Shown one piece after another: positions 17,732 to 26,177 of a stretch of 60,522 bases of DNA (position 1 is the stretch's first letter; each line of letters opens with the position of its first letter). The stretch spans positions 1 to 60,522 of the forward strand of contig JAFXTH010000018.1 of the NCBI GenBank assembly GCA_017525035.1. Direction: 5' to 3'. Origin of the DNA: Bacilli bacterium. GTDB taxonomy: Bacteria > Bacillota_I > Bacilli_A > RF39 > UBA660. The position numbers and the translations under genes are program-made. The notes under the pieces were generated by a model. That model had not been told where the DNA came from, ran no database searches, and saw only the letters and a list, made by a program, of their open reading frames with translations.

Positions 17732-18506
17732 GTCACGTCATAAAGTTGAAATAACAGGCGTGAATACATCAAATATCAAAGTATTAACTAGTGAAGAAAC
17801 TAAAGAATTATTTGATTTATATAGGAAAGGAGATTTATCTGCCAGAGAGAAGATAGTAGATGGTAATTTAAAATTAGTTTTGTCTATTTTAAAAATATTC
17901 TCAAATAGCGAGGAGAATAAAGATGATTTATTCCAAATAGGATGTGTAGGGCTTTTAAAAGCTGTGGATAATTTTGATCCATCTTATGGCGTAAAGTTTT
18001 CCACATATTGTGTTCCTATGATTTTAGGAGAAATAAGAAGATATGTTAGAGATAATTCAAGCATTAGAGTAAGTAGATCACTGAAGGATTTATCTTATAG
18101 AAGTTTGAAAGCAAAAGATGAGTTATCTATTAGTTTAGGTAGAGTACCGAAAGAGGAAGAAATAGCAAAGTATTTGGGAGTAGATGAATTTTCCGTTGTT
18201 GATGCTCTTGATTCAAGACGTGCTCCAGTTAGTTTATTTGAACCTATTTATAGCGATGGTGGAGACACTATTTACTTATGTGATCAAATAGAAGATAAGA
18301 AGACTAATGGGACTAATTTGGATATTAAAATAGCAATAGATGAAGCAATCAATGATCTTGATGAAAGGGATAGATATGTATTAGACCAAAGATTTATTGT
18401 TGGCAAGACACAACTTGAACTTGCTGAGGAACTTGATATATCACAAGCACAAGTATCTAGAATAGAAAAGAAAGTAATTGATACCTTGAAGAAAAAAGTA
18501 GAATAA
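17730..18506 (+). CDS. sigG: RNA polymerase sporulation sigma factor SigG
   Basis: The forespore-specific late sporulation sigma factor. The N-terminus MSRHKVEITGVNTSN closely matches SigG (MSRNKVEICGVDTSK in Bacillus), and region 2 has DDLFQIGCVGLLKAVDNFD. SLFEPIYSDGGDTIY and the region 4 motif ELDISQAQVSRIEKK are also typical. Length 258 is normal. The start is TTG 17730, fixed by homology, with AAAGGAG nine bases upstream inside a hairpin. In Bacillus sigG follows sigE and spoIIG. Here it follows galE and a zinc-ribbon gene, so its location differs. Confidence 0.95.
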   Translation: MSRHKVEITGVNTSNIKVLTSEETKELFDLYRKGDLSAREKIVDGNLKLVLSILKIFSNSEENKDDLFQIGCVGLLKAVDNFDPSYGVKFSTYCVPMILGEIRRYVRDNSSIRVSRSLKDLSYRSLKAKDELSISLGRVPKEEEIAKYLGVDEFSVVDALDSRRAPVSLFEPIYSDGGDTIYLCDQIEDKKTNGTNLDIKIAIDEAINDLDERDRYVLDQRFIVGKTQLELAEELDISQAQVSRIEKKVIDTLKKKVE

Positions 18507-18534
18507 AAAAATAAGAATTTATCTTATTTTTTTT
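18507..18534 (+). terminator. Terminator of sigG
   Basis: AAATAAGA pairs with TCTTATTT across a short AT loop, with a T run after it. A TATAAT box for the next gene follows at 18539-18544. Confidence 0.75.
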
Positions 18535-18538
18535 ATGT

Positions 18539-18544
18539 TATAAT
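18539..18544 (+). promoter_or_regulatory. -10 box of the glycosyltransferase gene
   Basis: TATAAT in ATGTTATAATTAG lies right behind the sigG terminator and 17 bases before ATG 18562. The space between holds the RBS TAGGAGG. Confidence 0.55.
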
Positions 18545-18561
18545 TAGATTAGGAGGTACTT

Positions 18562-19569
18562 ATGAAAGTATTACTTTATACAGAAATGGAAAAGAAAGTT
18601 AGAAAGAGTGGTTTAGGAAAAGCTATTGAACACCAAAAAACTGCTTTAACTAATGAAGGAATTGAATGGACAACTGATCCTAAAGATGATTATGATATTA
18701 TTCATATTAATACATGGTTTTGGAAGTCTTATAGAATGGCTAAGAAAGCTCATAAAAAAGGTAAGAAGGTTGTATACCATGCTCATTCTACACAAGAAGA
18801 TTACAAGAACGGATTTATTTTTTCAAAATCAACAGCAAGATTTGTTAAATGGTGGCTTGTTAAATGTTATAGTCAAGGAGATATTATTGTAACTCCAACA
18901 CCTTATTCAAAAAGATTGTTGGAAGGTTATAAGGGACTTGAAAAGAAGAAAATTGTTGCTATTTCAAATGGAATAGATATGACTTTATTCCAAAAGAATA
19001 AGGAAGCAGGAGAAGAATTTAGAAAAGAATACGGATATACAAAAGATGATAAGGTTATTATTGGTATCGGTTTATATATAAGAAGAAAGGGTATAGTTGA
19101 TTTCGTTGAACTTGCAAGGCGTCTTCCAGAATATAAATTTATCTGGTTTGGTTATAGTAATCCTAAAGCTGCTACTAAAGATGTTAGAAAAGCTGTTAGC
19201 ACAAAACTTCCAAACCTTACTTGGGCTGGATATGTTGAACAAGAAAAAATCAAAGCTGCTATGAGCGGAGCTAATCTTTATTTATTCCCAACGCTTGAAG
19301 AAACAGAAGGAATACCAATAATTGAAGCATGTGCTACTAAACAAAATGCTATTATTCGTGATATACCAATCTTTGAAGGATGGCTAGAAGATGGTGTTAA
19401 TGTTTATAAAGCTAAAGACGTTGATGAATTTGAAACAAAAATTAAAGATTTCTTTGCTGGAAAATTACCATCAGTTGTTGATAAAGCATATGAAGTTGCA
19501 ATAGAACGTGATATCAAAACAGTAGGAAAGCAATTACACAAAGTATACGACGAAGTAATGAAGATGTAG
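18562..19569 (+). CDS. Glycosyltransferase family 4, glucosyl-diacylglycerol synthase-like
   Basis: This 335-residue GT-B fold retaining transferase has a C-terminal nucleotide-sugar site marked by EETEGIPIIEA (near residue 245), the E-x7-E motif of GT4. The middle segment IGIGLYIRRKGIVDF and the N-terminal HINTWFW and HAHSTQED resemble Firmicute alpha-monoglucosyldiacylglycerol synthases (DgsA/CpoA-like). No membrane helix is seen, in line with peripheral membrane enzymes of this group. The likely product is a glucosyl glycolipid. The exact acceptor cannot be read from sequence. It is monocistronic, between two terminators. Confidence 0.8.
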   Translation: MKVLLYTEMEKKVRKSGLGKAIEHQKTALTNEGIEWTTDPKDDYDIIHINTWFWKSYRMAKKAHKKGKKVVYHAHSTQEDYKNGFIFSKSTARFVKWWLVKCYSQGDIIVTPTPYSKRLLEGYKGLEKKKIVAISNGIDMTLFQKNKEAGEEFRKEYGYTKDDKVIIGIGLYIRRKGIVDFVELARRLPEYKFIWFGYSNPKAATKDVRKAVSTKLPNLTWAGYVEQEKIKAAMSGANLYLFPTLEETEGIPIIEACATKQNAIIRDIPIFEGWLEDGVNVYKAKDVDEFETKIKDFFAGKLPSVVDKAYEVAIERDIKTVGKQLHKVYDEVMKM

Positions 19570-19573
19570 AACA

Positions 19574-19607
19574 AAAACTATAAGAAAAAATCTTATAGTT
19601 TTTTTAT
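19574..19607 (+). terminator. Terminator of the glycosyltransferase gene
   Basis: AAAACTATAAGA pairs with TCTTATAGTTTT across an A5 loop (19586-19590), followed by T residues. Confidence 0.85.
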
Positions 19608-19675
19608 TTATAGGTATATAATTTTTGATAATTGTGGTACAATGGTTATGATAGAATAATAAGGTGGTGTCGGTT

Positions 19676-21712
19676 ATGGCAGATCAAATGACGCTAGAAC
19701 TAGCAGATAATTTATTAAAAGAATATGATTTATATCATAATAGTTTAATTTTTGGTGGAAAAATAAAGTTCAACATTAATTATCTTTTCGATGGAAAAGT
19801 ATATATTTCTTTAGTTGGGCTTATTGGTGATGTAGAAAGAAAATCTACTTATGATTTTGAAAATAATGATTATTTTAATAAAGTAGTATTACCAAAAATT
19901 ATTGAAAGATTCTTATCAAAGAATGTAGGTATCAAAGCAAGAAGAATCATGGGTAATGATGAAAATGGTACGTACATTGTTGAACGAGCAGATTCTAAAG
20001 ATAGCCTTATTATTAGAAATTGTTCTAAAGAAGTTATGGATACTTCTGATAGATTCATTAAAGCACTTAGTAATCTAAATGATTTTGATTATAGTAATAA
20101 CAAAAGAATCATAATAGAAGAAAATAGTAACTTATTATACGATAACTATATGAAGTACAATTTGATATTTGATTATGCACAATATAAGAATGCATATTTT
20201 AAATCAAATAGTACTTTAGCATTTGATATAGAAAGTAGTATTAATGATGAAGAAGATGTTTCAGCACTTCAATTGTTAATATTAAATATTGCAAGATATG
20301 CCTATATGTTTGAAGGAAATGCAAAAGAAAACTTATGGGATGAAATAAAGAGTACTTACAAAGATCAAAAAGCAGTTGAAGACATATGTGATAACTTTAA
20401 AGAACTTGATTTAAGTGAAGATTCTTTATATGCTGATGCTTTAATGTTAGCAGAGTTTGAAAAGAATCATGATATGTTCTTGCATAACAATGATGCTATT
20501 GTTCAAGAAGCTATTGCTGCTGTTGAAAGTGGTGTTAATTACTTTGATGAAAGCTATGATACATATTTTACTAAGAAACAAGAATACTATTCATCAATAC
20601 TTGATACACAACGTGAAATAGTATGTTTGGATTTCCTTGATTCTCATTCTCTAGGTGAAACTTTAAGAAGTGTTGAATTAAAGAATAAAGTGGCATCACG
20701 CGTTGAAAAACGTGAAACAAGCTTTATAGATACAATGAAAGACATTCAAGCCAAGAAACTTGCATTTGCAACAATAATCAATGAACCTAGTGAAGATGAC
20801 GATGATGATGCAGGTTACAAGGTAGAAAACTTTGATGAGATATATAGTGGAGCAGAAGATCAAGCTAGAATCATATTTGATGTTATACAAGAACGTGATC
20901 AAATAAAGAAAGATGCTGAAGAATTTGCAAAACAAATTATAATGAAAGAAAAAGAGCATAAAGAAATTATAGATGCATCAATGGAACAAGCTCAAAGAAT
21001 AATTGAGTTAGAAAACGAAAATAAAGAATTAAAACGTCTTGCTCAAGAAAATGCACAAGATTTATTTGATAGAGACAAGAGAATGCAAGAAGAGCAAAGA
21101 TTAAGAGAAATAATTGATGAATCTCCAATTAAAGCTCAAGATATAGATAAGATAAATAATTTATTGAATGCTATATCATCTTGTAAAGATATTGACTTTG
21201 CAGTAAATCATCCAACAGTAATGCAAGAATTAGCATTCTTAGAGGAAAAGATAATTACATATCTTACAACACATAAAAATATAGTTCATGAAGAAATTGT
21301 ATTCCCATCACTTGAAAAAGAAGAGATGCTTGAATCTAAACCAGTAATTGAGCTTTTATCAATGATTAGAAATGCTTATGTAACAAGTCATCAATATGAA
21401 AAGTATGGACGTCATACAGTAATTAATTTTGTTCCTGTTGATGAAGACACATTTAGAGTTACATTATATTCTGTTAAAGATGACGATGATGATATATTAA
21501 TGGATGCATTCTTTGAAGATTATCAATTGACTGATAGTGTATTAGAGCAATTATGTAATATATTCAAAGATGATGCGGTTATAGTTGCTTCAAAGGTAGA
21601 CAATGTTCCACCTGATAAAGCAGATTATCTAGTACTTGATAATATGAATAATGCTATTAAGTTTATGGGATGTTCTAGAAAACTAATAGACACAGTTAAA
21701 TCATTTTTATAA
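19676..21712 (+). CDS. Second member of the EQA-repeat/shared-domain family
   Basis: This 678-residue protein has no signal or membrane segment. Its first 125 residues resemble the N-terminal domain of the giant protein at 8045, including the pattern TYDFENNDYFNKVVLPKIIE. A related domain seems to recur at residues 558-678 (DAFFEDYQLTDSVLEQLCNIF). Between them lies an acidic helical region with SGAEDQARIIF (near 390) and DASMEQAQRII (near 432), which are EQA-type units within coiled coil. I start it at ATG 19676, which AAGGTGGTG precedes; GTG 19664 lies within that site. Function unknown. Monocistronic. Confidence 0.8.
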   Translation: MADQMTLELADNLLKEYDLYHNSLIFGGKIKFNINYLFDGKVYISLVGLIGDVERKSTYDFENNDYFNKVVLPKIIERFLSKNVGIKARRIMGNDENGTYIVERADSKDSLIIRNCSKEVMDTSDRFIKALSNLNDFDYSNNKRIIIEENSNLLYDNYMKYNLIFDYAQYKNAYFKSNSTLAFDIESSINDEEDVSALQLLILNIARYAYMFEGNAKENLWDEIKSTYKDQKAVEDICDNFKELDLSEDSLYADALMLAEFEKNHDMFLHNNDAIVQEAIAAVESGVNYFDESYDTYFTKKQEYYSSILDTQREIVCLDFLDSHSLGETLRSVELKNKVASRVEKRETSFIDTMKDIQAKKLAFATIINEPSEDDDDDAGYKVENFDEIYSGAEDQARIIFDVIQERDQIKKDAEEFAKQIIMKEKEHKEIIDASMEQAQRIIELENENKELKRLAQENAQDLFDRDKRMQEEQRLREIIDESPIKAQDIDKINNLLNAISSCKDIDFAVNHPTVMQELAFLEEKIITYLTTHKNIVHEEIVFPSLEKEEMLESKPVIELLSMIRNAYVTSHQYEKYGRHTVINFVPVDEDTFRVTLYSVKDDDDDILMDAFFEDYQLTDSVLEQLCNIFKDDAVIVASKVDNVPPDKADYLVLDNMNNAIKFMGCSRKLIDTVKSFL

Positions 21713-21714
21713 AC

Positions 21715-21738
21715 AAGGCTAGTAAAATAGCCTTTTTA
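21715..21738 (+). terminator. Terminator
   Basis: AAGGCTA pairs with TAGCCTT over a six-base loop (21722-21727), followed by T residues. Confidence 0.8.
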
Positions 21739-21763
21739 AATAGAAAAAGAAAGGAAGATAGTT

Positions 21764-23422
21764 ATGGAAGAAAACAACACAGAAGTAAAAGAGGAAAATG
21801 TAGAGGTAAAAGAGGAAAATGTAGAAGTTAATGAAACACCAGTAGTTAACGAATACAAACCTGAAGAAAAAAAGAAGGGGCATAAAGGTTTAATAATAGC
21901 AATTATTGCAATAGTTTTAGTTGCAGTTATTGCAGTTCTATGTTATTTCTTATTCTTTAATAAAGGTGATAATAAAGATAAAGAAAAAGAAGTAACAGAG
22001 AAAAAACAATATAATTCAGAGTACAGATTGAGTGGAAATGAATTAGAAGATTTTGATGTTTATTTCTTAAAGAAGGAAATCAATAATAAAAATCTTGTTT
22101 ACTCACCACTTTCAATTAAATATGCTTTAGCAATGTTAAATGAAGGAACAGATAATGATTCACATCAACAAATTGAAAGCGTAATTGGTGATTATAAAGC
22201 TAAAAAGTATGAAAATAGCGCTAATATGTCTTTTGCAAATGCTTTATTTATAAAAGATGAATTTAAAGAAGGTATTAAACAAACATACATTGATACTTTA
22301 AAGGAAAGATATGGAGCAGAAGTTTCTTATGATTCATTTGCAACAACTGATAAATTAAATAAATGGGTTAGCGACAAGACTTTTGGATTAATTAAGAATT
22401 TATTTACTAACCCAGTAGATGACAAAGATTTCATTTTGATTAATGCATTAGCAATAAATATGGAATGGAAAAACTTAATTGAACCAAAAATGCCAGCTTC
22501 ACAAGAGTTTGCTCATGAAGATTTTTCAAGTTATGTAAGTGGTCTTATCAATAGTGGATATCCTAAGTTAAAATTTAATAATAATATGGATGCAAAAGCA
22601 GTTGAATTTTTTGCAGTAGCAAATAGATACGATATTGTTAAAGAACTTGGCGAGGAAAACATGAGAAAAACTGTTGCAGAAGAATATAAGAAGTTCTTAG
22701 CAAAAGGGGAAGGATGCGCTGATCCTAACGTACCAGCTGAAACAGTTGTAGATAACTACATGAAAGAAATTAAAGGTAATTATGGTATTGTTAATAGTTC
22801 AACAGATTTCTTATTCTTCGATAATGAAGAAGTAAAAGTATTTGCTAAAGATTTAAAAACATATGGAAGTACAACACTTCAATATGTTGGTATAATGCCA
22901 AAGAATGTTTCTTTAGATGAATATATTAAGAATACAAACTCAAAGAAATTAAGTGAAATAATCAGCAACTTAAAGGAAATTAAGCTTGATTCATTTAAAG
23001 ATGGTGTAATTACTGAAGTTAAAGGAACAATTCCATTATTCAAGTTTGATTATGAACTTGATTTACAAAAGGATTTAGAATCAATGGGAATTGTTGATGT
23101 ATTTGATAAGTATAAAGCAGATTTATCAAAGATCTCTCCTTATAAAGAATATATTGGGGATGCAGCACATAAAGCTAATATCGAATTCTCTAACGAAGGA
23201 ATTAAAGCAGCAGCAGCAACTCAAATGGGTGGTTTAGGAGGAATTTCATGTGATTTTGAATATTTATATGAAGTACCTGTTGAAAAGATTGATTTAACAT
23301 TTGATAAACCATATATGTTTATAATTAGAGATAAGAATACTAAAGAAGTTTGGTTTGTTGGAGCAGTATATGAACCAATAAAATATAAAGAACCAAACTA
23401 TGAAACAGCTACAGCAGAATAA
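21764..23422 (+). CDS. Membrane-anchored serpin (serine protease inhibitor)
   Basis: This 552-residue protein has a short acidic N-terminus with repeated EVKEENV, one membrane helix (about residues 42-66) and an outside serpin domain. Serpin signatures include NLVYSPLSIKYALAMLNEG near the N-terminus. The reactive-loop hinge EGIKAAAATQM (from residue 478) has the small residues needed for loop insertion. The tail FDKPYMFIIRDKNTKEVWF is also typical. The reactive loop after the hinge is long and Gly-rich, and the P1 residue is uncertain. It probably guards the cell surface against host or microbial proteases. A central insertion (about residues 255-345) exceeds the usual serpin core. Confidence 0.9.
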   Translation: MEENNTEVKEENVEVKEENVEVNETPVVNEYKPEEKKKGHKGLIIAIIAIVLVAVIAVLCYFLFFNKGDNKDKEKEVTEKKQYNSEYRLSGNELEDFDVYFLKKEINNKNLVYSPLSIKYALAMLNEGTDNDSHQQIESVIGDYKAKKYENSANMSFANALFIKDEFKEGIKQTYIDTLKERYGAEVSYDSFATTDKLNKWVSDKTFGLIKNLFTNPVDDKDFILINALAINMEWKNLIEPKMPASQEFAHEDFSSYVSGLINSGYPKLKFNNNMDAKAVEFFAVANRYDIVKELGEENMRKTVAEEYKKFLAKGEGCADPNVPAETVVDNYMKEIKGNYGIVNSSTDFLFFDNEEVKVFAKDLKTYGSTTLQYVGIMPKNVSLDEYIKNTNSKKLSEIISNLKEIKLDSFKDGVITEVKGTIPLFKFDYELDLQKDLESMGIVDVFDKYKADLSKISPYKEYIGDAAHKANIEFSNEGIKAAAATQMGGLGGISCDFEYLYEVPVEKIDLTFDKPYMFIIRDKNTKEVWFVGAVYEPIKYKEPNYETATAE

Positions 23423-23448
23423 AAGAGTCAATTATGACTCTTTTTTTT
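23421..23448 (+). terminator. Bidirectional terminator between serpin and SEDS genes
   Basis: AAGAGTCA pairs with TGACTCTT, flanked by A and T runs, so it can end both converging transcripts. It overlaps the last codons of the minus-strand gene. Confidence 0.85.
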
Positions 23449-24543
23449 ATTTGAATTATCGATGTTAATAAATATACCTAAAAGAATTAAATAAGTTATG
23501 ATACTTGATCCTCCATAGCTTATAAAGGGAAGGGTGATACCTACAATTGGAAGTATGCCTAGAGTCATTCCTATGTTTTGTATTTGACCATAAATAATAA
23601 GAGCAATAATACCAAAAATAGTATATTTATGTTTTAAATCTTTAATACTTTTAATTTTATTAATTATATATAAATCAAAAGATAAAATAGTTATTAAAAA
23701 AAGTATTGTTAGTATCAATCCATAAGATGAAGCAAAGGAAGTGAAAATGAAATCAGTAGCAGGTTCAGGATAATACATAGGTACACTAGTATGTCCAAAT
23801 AGACCAGATGAACCTATTGATATTAAAGAATTATTTAACTGCATTCCACTTTTGTCTTGCCAACTTAAAATTCTTTCAATTCTATAAAAGAAATTGTTTC
23901 CAAATATATTTATAAATAAATCTTGATTACTATAATAAATAAAGAACAATGTAGATAGAAGTATTGATATAAATATTATTAAATATATGAACCATTTTTT
24001 GCTTATACCACTTATATAAAGCATAGATAAAGTTATGACAAAATAACAAATTACTGCTCCTGTATCTGGTTCTAAAAAAGTTAATATACTTGGTATTAAA
24101 AGAATTATCCACAACTTTAATATTAATTTAAATTCTTTTTTAGAGCTTATCTTAGTTCTATTGTTATAGTATTTTCCAATGATAGATGCATTCATAAGAA
24201 TTAATGATACTTTCATAATTTCACTTGGTTGAATGTTTAAAAATCCTATATTAAACCATGCTCTTGTATTATTAACAGACGTTCCATATCTAAATAGTAG
24301 CAATAACATAATGTTAGATATTATATAAAGAGGTAAGGCAACCTTATAAATTTTCTTTATATTTATTTTATTAATTAGCATAATTATGATAATTCCTACT
24401 ATATACCATATTATCTGTTTATTATAGATATCATTTAATGATTTAGGTATATAGTCTTTGGTTTTGTATATACTTAAATAGCTTATTAACGAAAATAATA
24501 ATATATAAATATATATTATTTTTTCTTTTATTATATTTAACAT
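23428..24543 (-). CDS. SEDS-family peptidoglycan polymerase (RodA/FtsW/SpoVE type)
   Basis: A 371-residue polytopic membrane protein with about ten hydrophobic helices. SEDS signatures are clear: RAWFNIGFLNIQPSEIMK, the acidic pair in FLEPDTGAVICYF and the C-terminal LPFISYGGSSIITY. These proteins polymerise lipid II glycan strands together with a class B PBP. No PBP gene is adjacent, so RodA, FtsW and SpoVE roles cannot be separated. The position before coat-protein genes makes a sporulation role conceivable. The gene is monocistronic and converges on the serpin gene. Confidence 0.9.
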   Translation of the reverse strand: MLNIIKEKIIYIYILLFSLISYLSIYKTKDYIPKSLNDIYNKQIIWYIVGIIIIMLINKINIKKIYKVALPLYIISNIMLLLLFRYGTSVNNTRAWFNIGFLNIQPSEIMKVSLILMNASIIGKYYNNRTKISSKKEFKLILKLWIILLIPSILTFLEPDTGAVICYFVITLSMLYISGISKKWFIYLIIFISILLSTLFFIYYSNQDLFINIFGNNFFYRIERILSWQDKSGMQLNNSLISIGSSGLFGHTSVPMYYPEPATDFIFTSFASSYGLILTILFLITILSFDLYIINKIKSIKDLKHKYTIFGIIALIIYGQIQNIGMTLGILPIVGITLPFISYGGSSIITYLILLGIFINIDNSNKKKSHN

Positions 24544-24620
24544 ATAATCACCATTTATATTATGTCTTTATTTGTAAATTTTATTTTTAAATTACATAAA
24601 ATAATATGGGATGTGATATA

Positions 24621-24878
24621 TTGACAAGATTGCCTAAAGTTTTTCATGATAATAAATTTATAGTATCTAATAATAAAATTTCTTATTCATCTTTAAATGA
24701 AGAAAAAGAATCAAGAGAAGAAAATTACGATTTATTTTCTTACTTGAATAGAATAGTTAGTATTAAATTAAATAATGGTGATACATACAATGGTAAAGTA
24801 TTATCTATTAATAGAGACACTATATTATTAAATGATGGTAGTTATATTAATATTAATGATATTGTTAATATAAAATAA
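24621..24878 (+). CDS. Small protein with LSm/SH3-like domain, possibly spore-related
   Basis: The protein has about 85 residues. Its C-terminal half (VSIKLNNGDTYNGKVLSIN then DTILLNDGSYININDIVNI) has the beta-strand and NG/DG turn pattern of LSm or DUF2642-like domains, known in small Bacillus spore proteins. I prefer TTG 24621 because GGGATGTGAT lies just upstream; ATG 24606 in the same frame lacks a ribosome binding site. Neighbours on the opposite strand are two coat proteins. Function unknown. Confidence 0.6.
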   Translation: MTRLPKVFHDNKFIVSNNKISYSSLNEEKESREENYDLFSYLNRIVSIKLNNGDTYNGKVLSINRDTILLNDGSYININDIVNIK

Positions 24879-24902
24879 AAAATTGCTGATTAGCAATTTT
24901 TA
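24877..24902 (+). terminator. Bidirectional terminator
   Basis: AAATTGCT pairs with AGCAATTT over a GATT loop with flanking A and T runs. It lies between the LSm-like gene and the converging coat-protein gene. Confidence 0.75.
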
Positions 24903-25265
24903 TATTGTAGCAATTAAAGTATCTTTTAAACATTTTATGCATGAGACACAATCAAGATCAATAATAAAGAAGTTATCTGTTGCAGTATAAACTCCTGCAG
25001 TATTTATTAATATTCTAAATGTTGCAGTGTTATTGTTTATGCTTTCAATTCTAAAAAATGTAGATTCACCAGTTGCTCCTTGATAGTCATATGGCATAGT
25101 CCATATAGCATTATTGCAACAAGTATAAATGTTTATTGGTCTTGTATTAGCAGTTTCACTTGTTTCTCCAAGTATTTCTTTTGTACAACCAATACCATTT
25201 GTGCTTCTTTGCTCTTGTAGTAATAAAATATTATCTAATATATTTGAAATACAATTATTATTCAT
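24900..25265 (-). CDS. CotY/CotZ-like spore coat (crust) protein
   Basis: A 121-residue Cys-rich protein with the family pattern NTRPINIYTC, then STFFRIESINNNTATFRIL, then TATDNFFIIDLDCVSCIKCL. CotY/CotZ proteins form the disulfide-linked outermost spore crust or exosporium lattice. Six to seven cysteines include a CxxC-xxC-like C-terminal cluster. RBS AAAGGA precedes ATG at 25265. It follows a paralogue by 12 bases in the same operon. It is the clearest structural spore gene in the window. Confidence 0.85.
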   Translation of the reverse strand: MNNNCISNILDNILLLQEQRSTNGIGCTKEILGETSETANTRPINIYTCCNNAIWTMPYDYQGATGESTFFRIESINNNTATFRILINTAGVYTATDNFFIIDLDCVSCIKCLKDTLIATI

Positions 25266-25277
25266 AAGTTTTCCTTT

Positions 25278-25637
25278 CTATATGGTTAAATTGATGTCGT
25301 TTAAACATCTAATTGCACATATACAATTAATATTTATTGTGGCAAATTCTTCTGTTGCAACATATGCACCTTCTTCTTGCGCTAAAAGTCTTACTGTAAC
25401 ACAAGAATTATTAATATCTTCAACTCTAAATACACTTGATGTATTTAATGTATTATCAGTATAGTAATTAACAGTTAATAAACTATTATTACAAGAATAG
25501 AATGTAACTGGTCTTGTATTGAAAGAATTAACATCACCAAGAAGAGGTTTAGTACATGATGCATTAGTAGGTATAGTAGCTTCTTTTTGCAAACGATTAA
25601 TTAATTTAAGAACATCTATTAAATGATTATTATTCAT
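25278..25637 (-). CDS. CotY/CotZ-like spore coat protein, paralogue
   Basis: A 119-residue protein aligned along its length with its downstream neighbour: NTRPVTFYSC, SVFRVEDINNSCVTVRLL, and a Cys-containing end INCICAIRCL. I use ATG 25637 because AAAGGAGTGA lies six bases upstream; the GTG at 25646 is inside that site. It is the first gene of a two-gene coat operon, expected to be transcribed late in sporulation in the mother cell. I could not define its promoter. Confidence 0.82.
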   Translation of the reverse strand: MNNNHLIDVLKLINRLQKEATIPTNASCTKPLLGDVNSFNTRPVTFYSCNNSLLTVNYYTDNTLNTSSVFRVEDINNSCVTVRLLAQEEGAYVATEEFATININCICAIRCLNDINLTI

Positions 25638-25742
25638 ATAATTCACTCCTTTTATCTAATATAGAATATTCTTTTAAATAATATTGTTGATGATTAGAAC
25701 CTATTTTTTGAAAGAAAAGTTTTAATTTATTAAATTTTATAG

Positions 25743-25748
25743 TATAAT
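25743..25748 (+). promoter_or_regulatory. -10 box of the EIIB-like gene
   Basis: TATAAT lies 16 bases before ATG 25765, with GGTGAT between them. It is another very short leader. Confidence 0.5.
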
Positions 25749-25764
25749 TGTTTTGGTGATATTT

Positions 25765-26073
25765 ATGTGGCAATATATAATTGTAGGGGTTGTAATACTA
25801 ATTATTTTACTTGCTGTATTAAAGGCAGGTAAGAAAGATGTTCATTTGGAGCTTAATAAATTAGTAGAGTATTTAGGTGGAAAAGATAATATTGTTTCTA
25901 GTGAAAGCAATTTATCTAGATTTAAAGTTACTTTAAAAGATGTAAGTAAAGCTAATAAAGAGGCTATTACTAAATTAGGAGCTAAAGGAATTGTTGAAAT
26001 AGACAATGAACTTAAAATTATCTTAGGTCCTGAATCAAAGCAACTAAAGAAATATATTGATAATATGAAATAA
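25765..26073 (+). CDS. Membrane-tethered PTS EIIB(glucose)-like protein lacking the phosphocysteine
   Basis: A 102-residue protein with one N-terminal membrane helix and a cytoplasmic domain like the glucose-family EIIB domain. It has YLGGKDNIVSSESNLSRFKV, LKDVSKAN, then LGAKGIVEI and LKIILGP. In active EIIB the segment reads DACITR with the phosphoryl-accepting Cys; here it is ESNLSR, with Asn at that position (Asn49). Phosphotransfer is therefore unlikely, and a regulatory or structural use is inferred. ATG 25765 follows GGTGAT; TTG 25753 overlaps it. No EIIC or EIIA is nearby. Confidence 0.75.
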   Translation: MWQYIIVGVVILIILLAVLKAGKKDVHLELNKLVEYLGGKDNIVSSESNLSRFKVTLKDVSKANKEAITKLGAKGIVEIDNELKIILGPESKQLKKYIDNMK

Positions 26074-26096
26074 TCCTTTATGGATTATTTTTTTGT
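26069..26096 (+). terminator. Terminator of the EIIB-like gene
   Basis: AATAATCC pairs with GGATTATT over TTTAT, followed by T residues. The stem includes the stop codon. Confidence 0.8.
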
Positions 26097-26177
26097 GTAA
26101 ATAAACCATTAATTCTTGGTAAACATTATATAATTTATTGTAAAAGTGTTATAATTAATATAGAAGGTAGTGATAGT

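Noticed and set aside
25129..25464. Plus-strand open frame over the coat protein genes
   Set aside because: It overlaps two well-supported minus-strand genes with family signatures and has no RBS.
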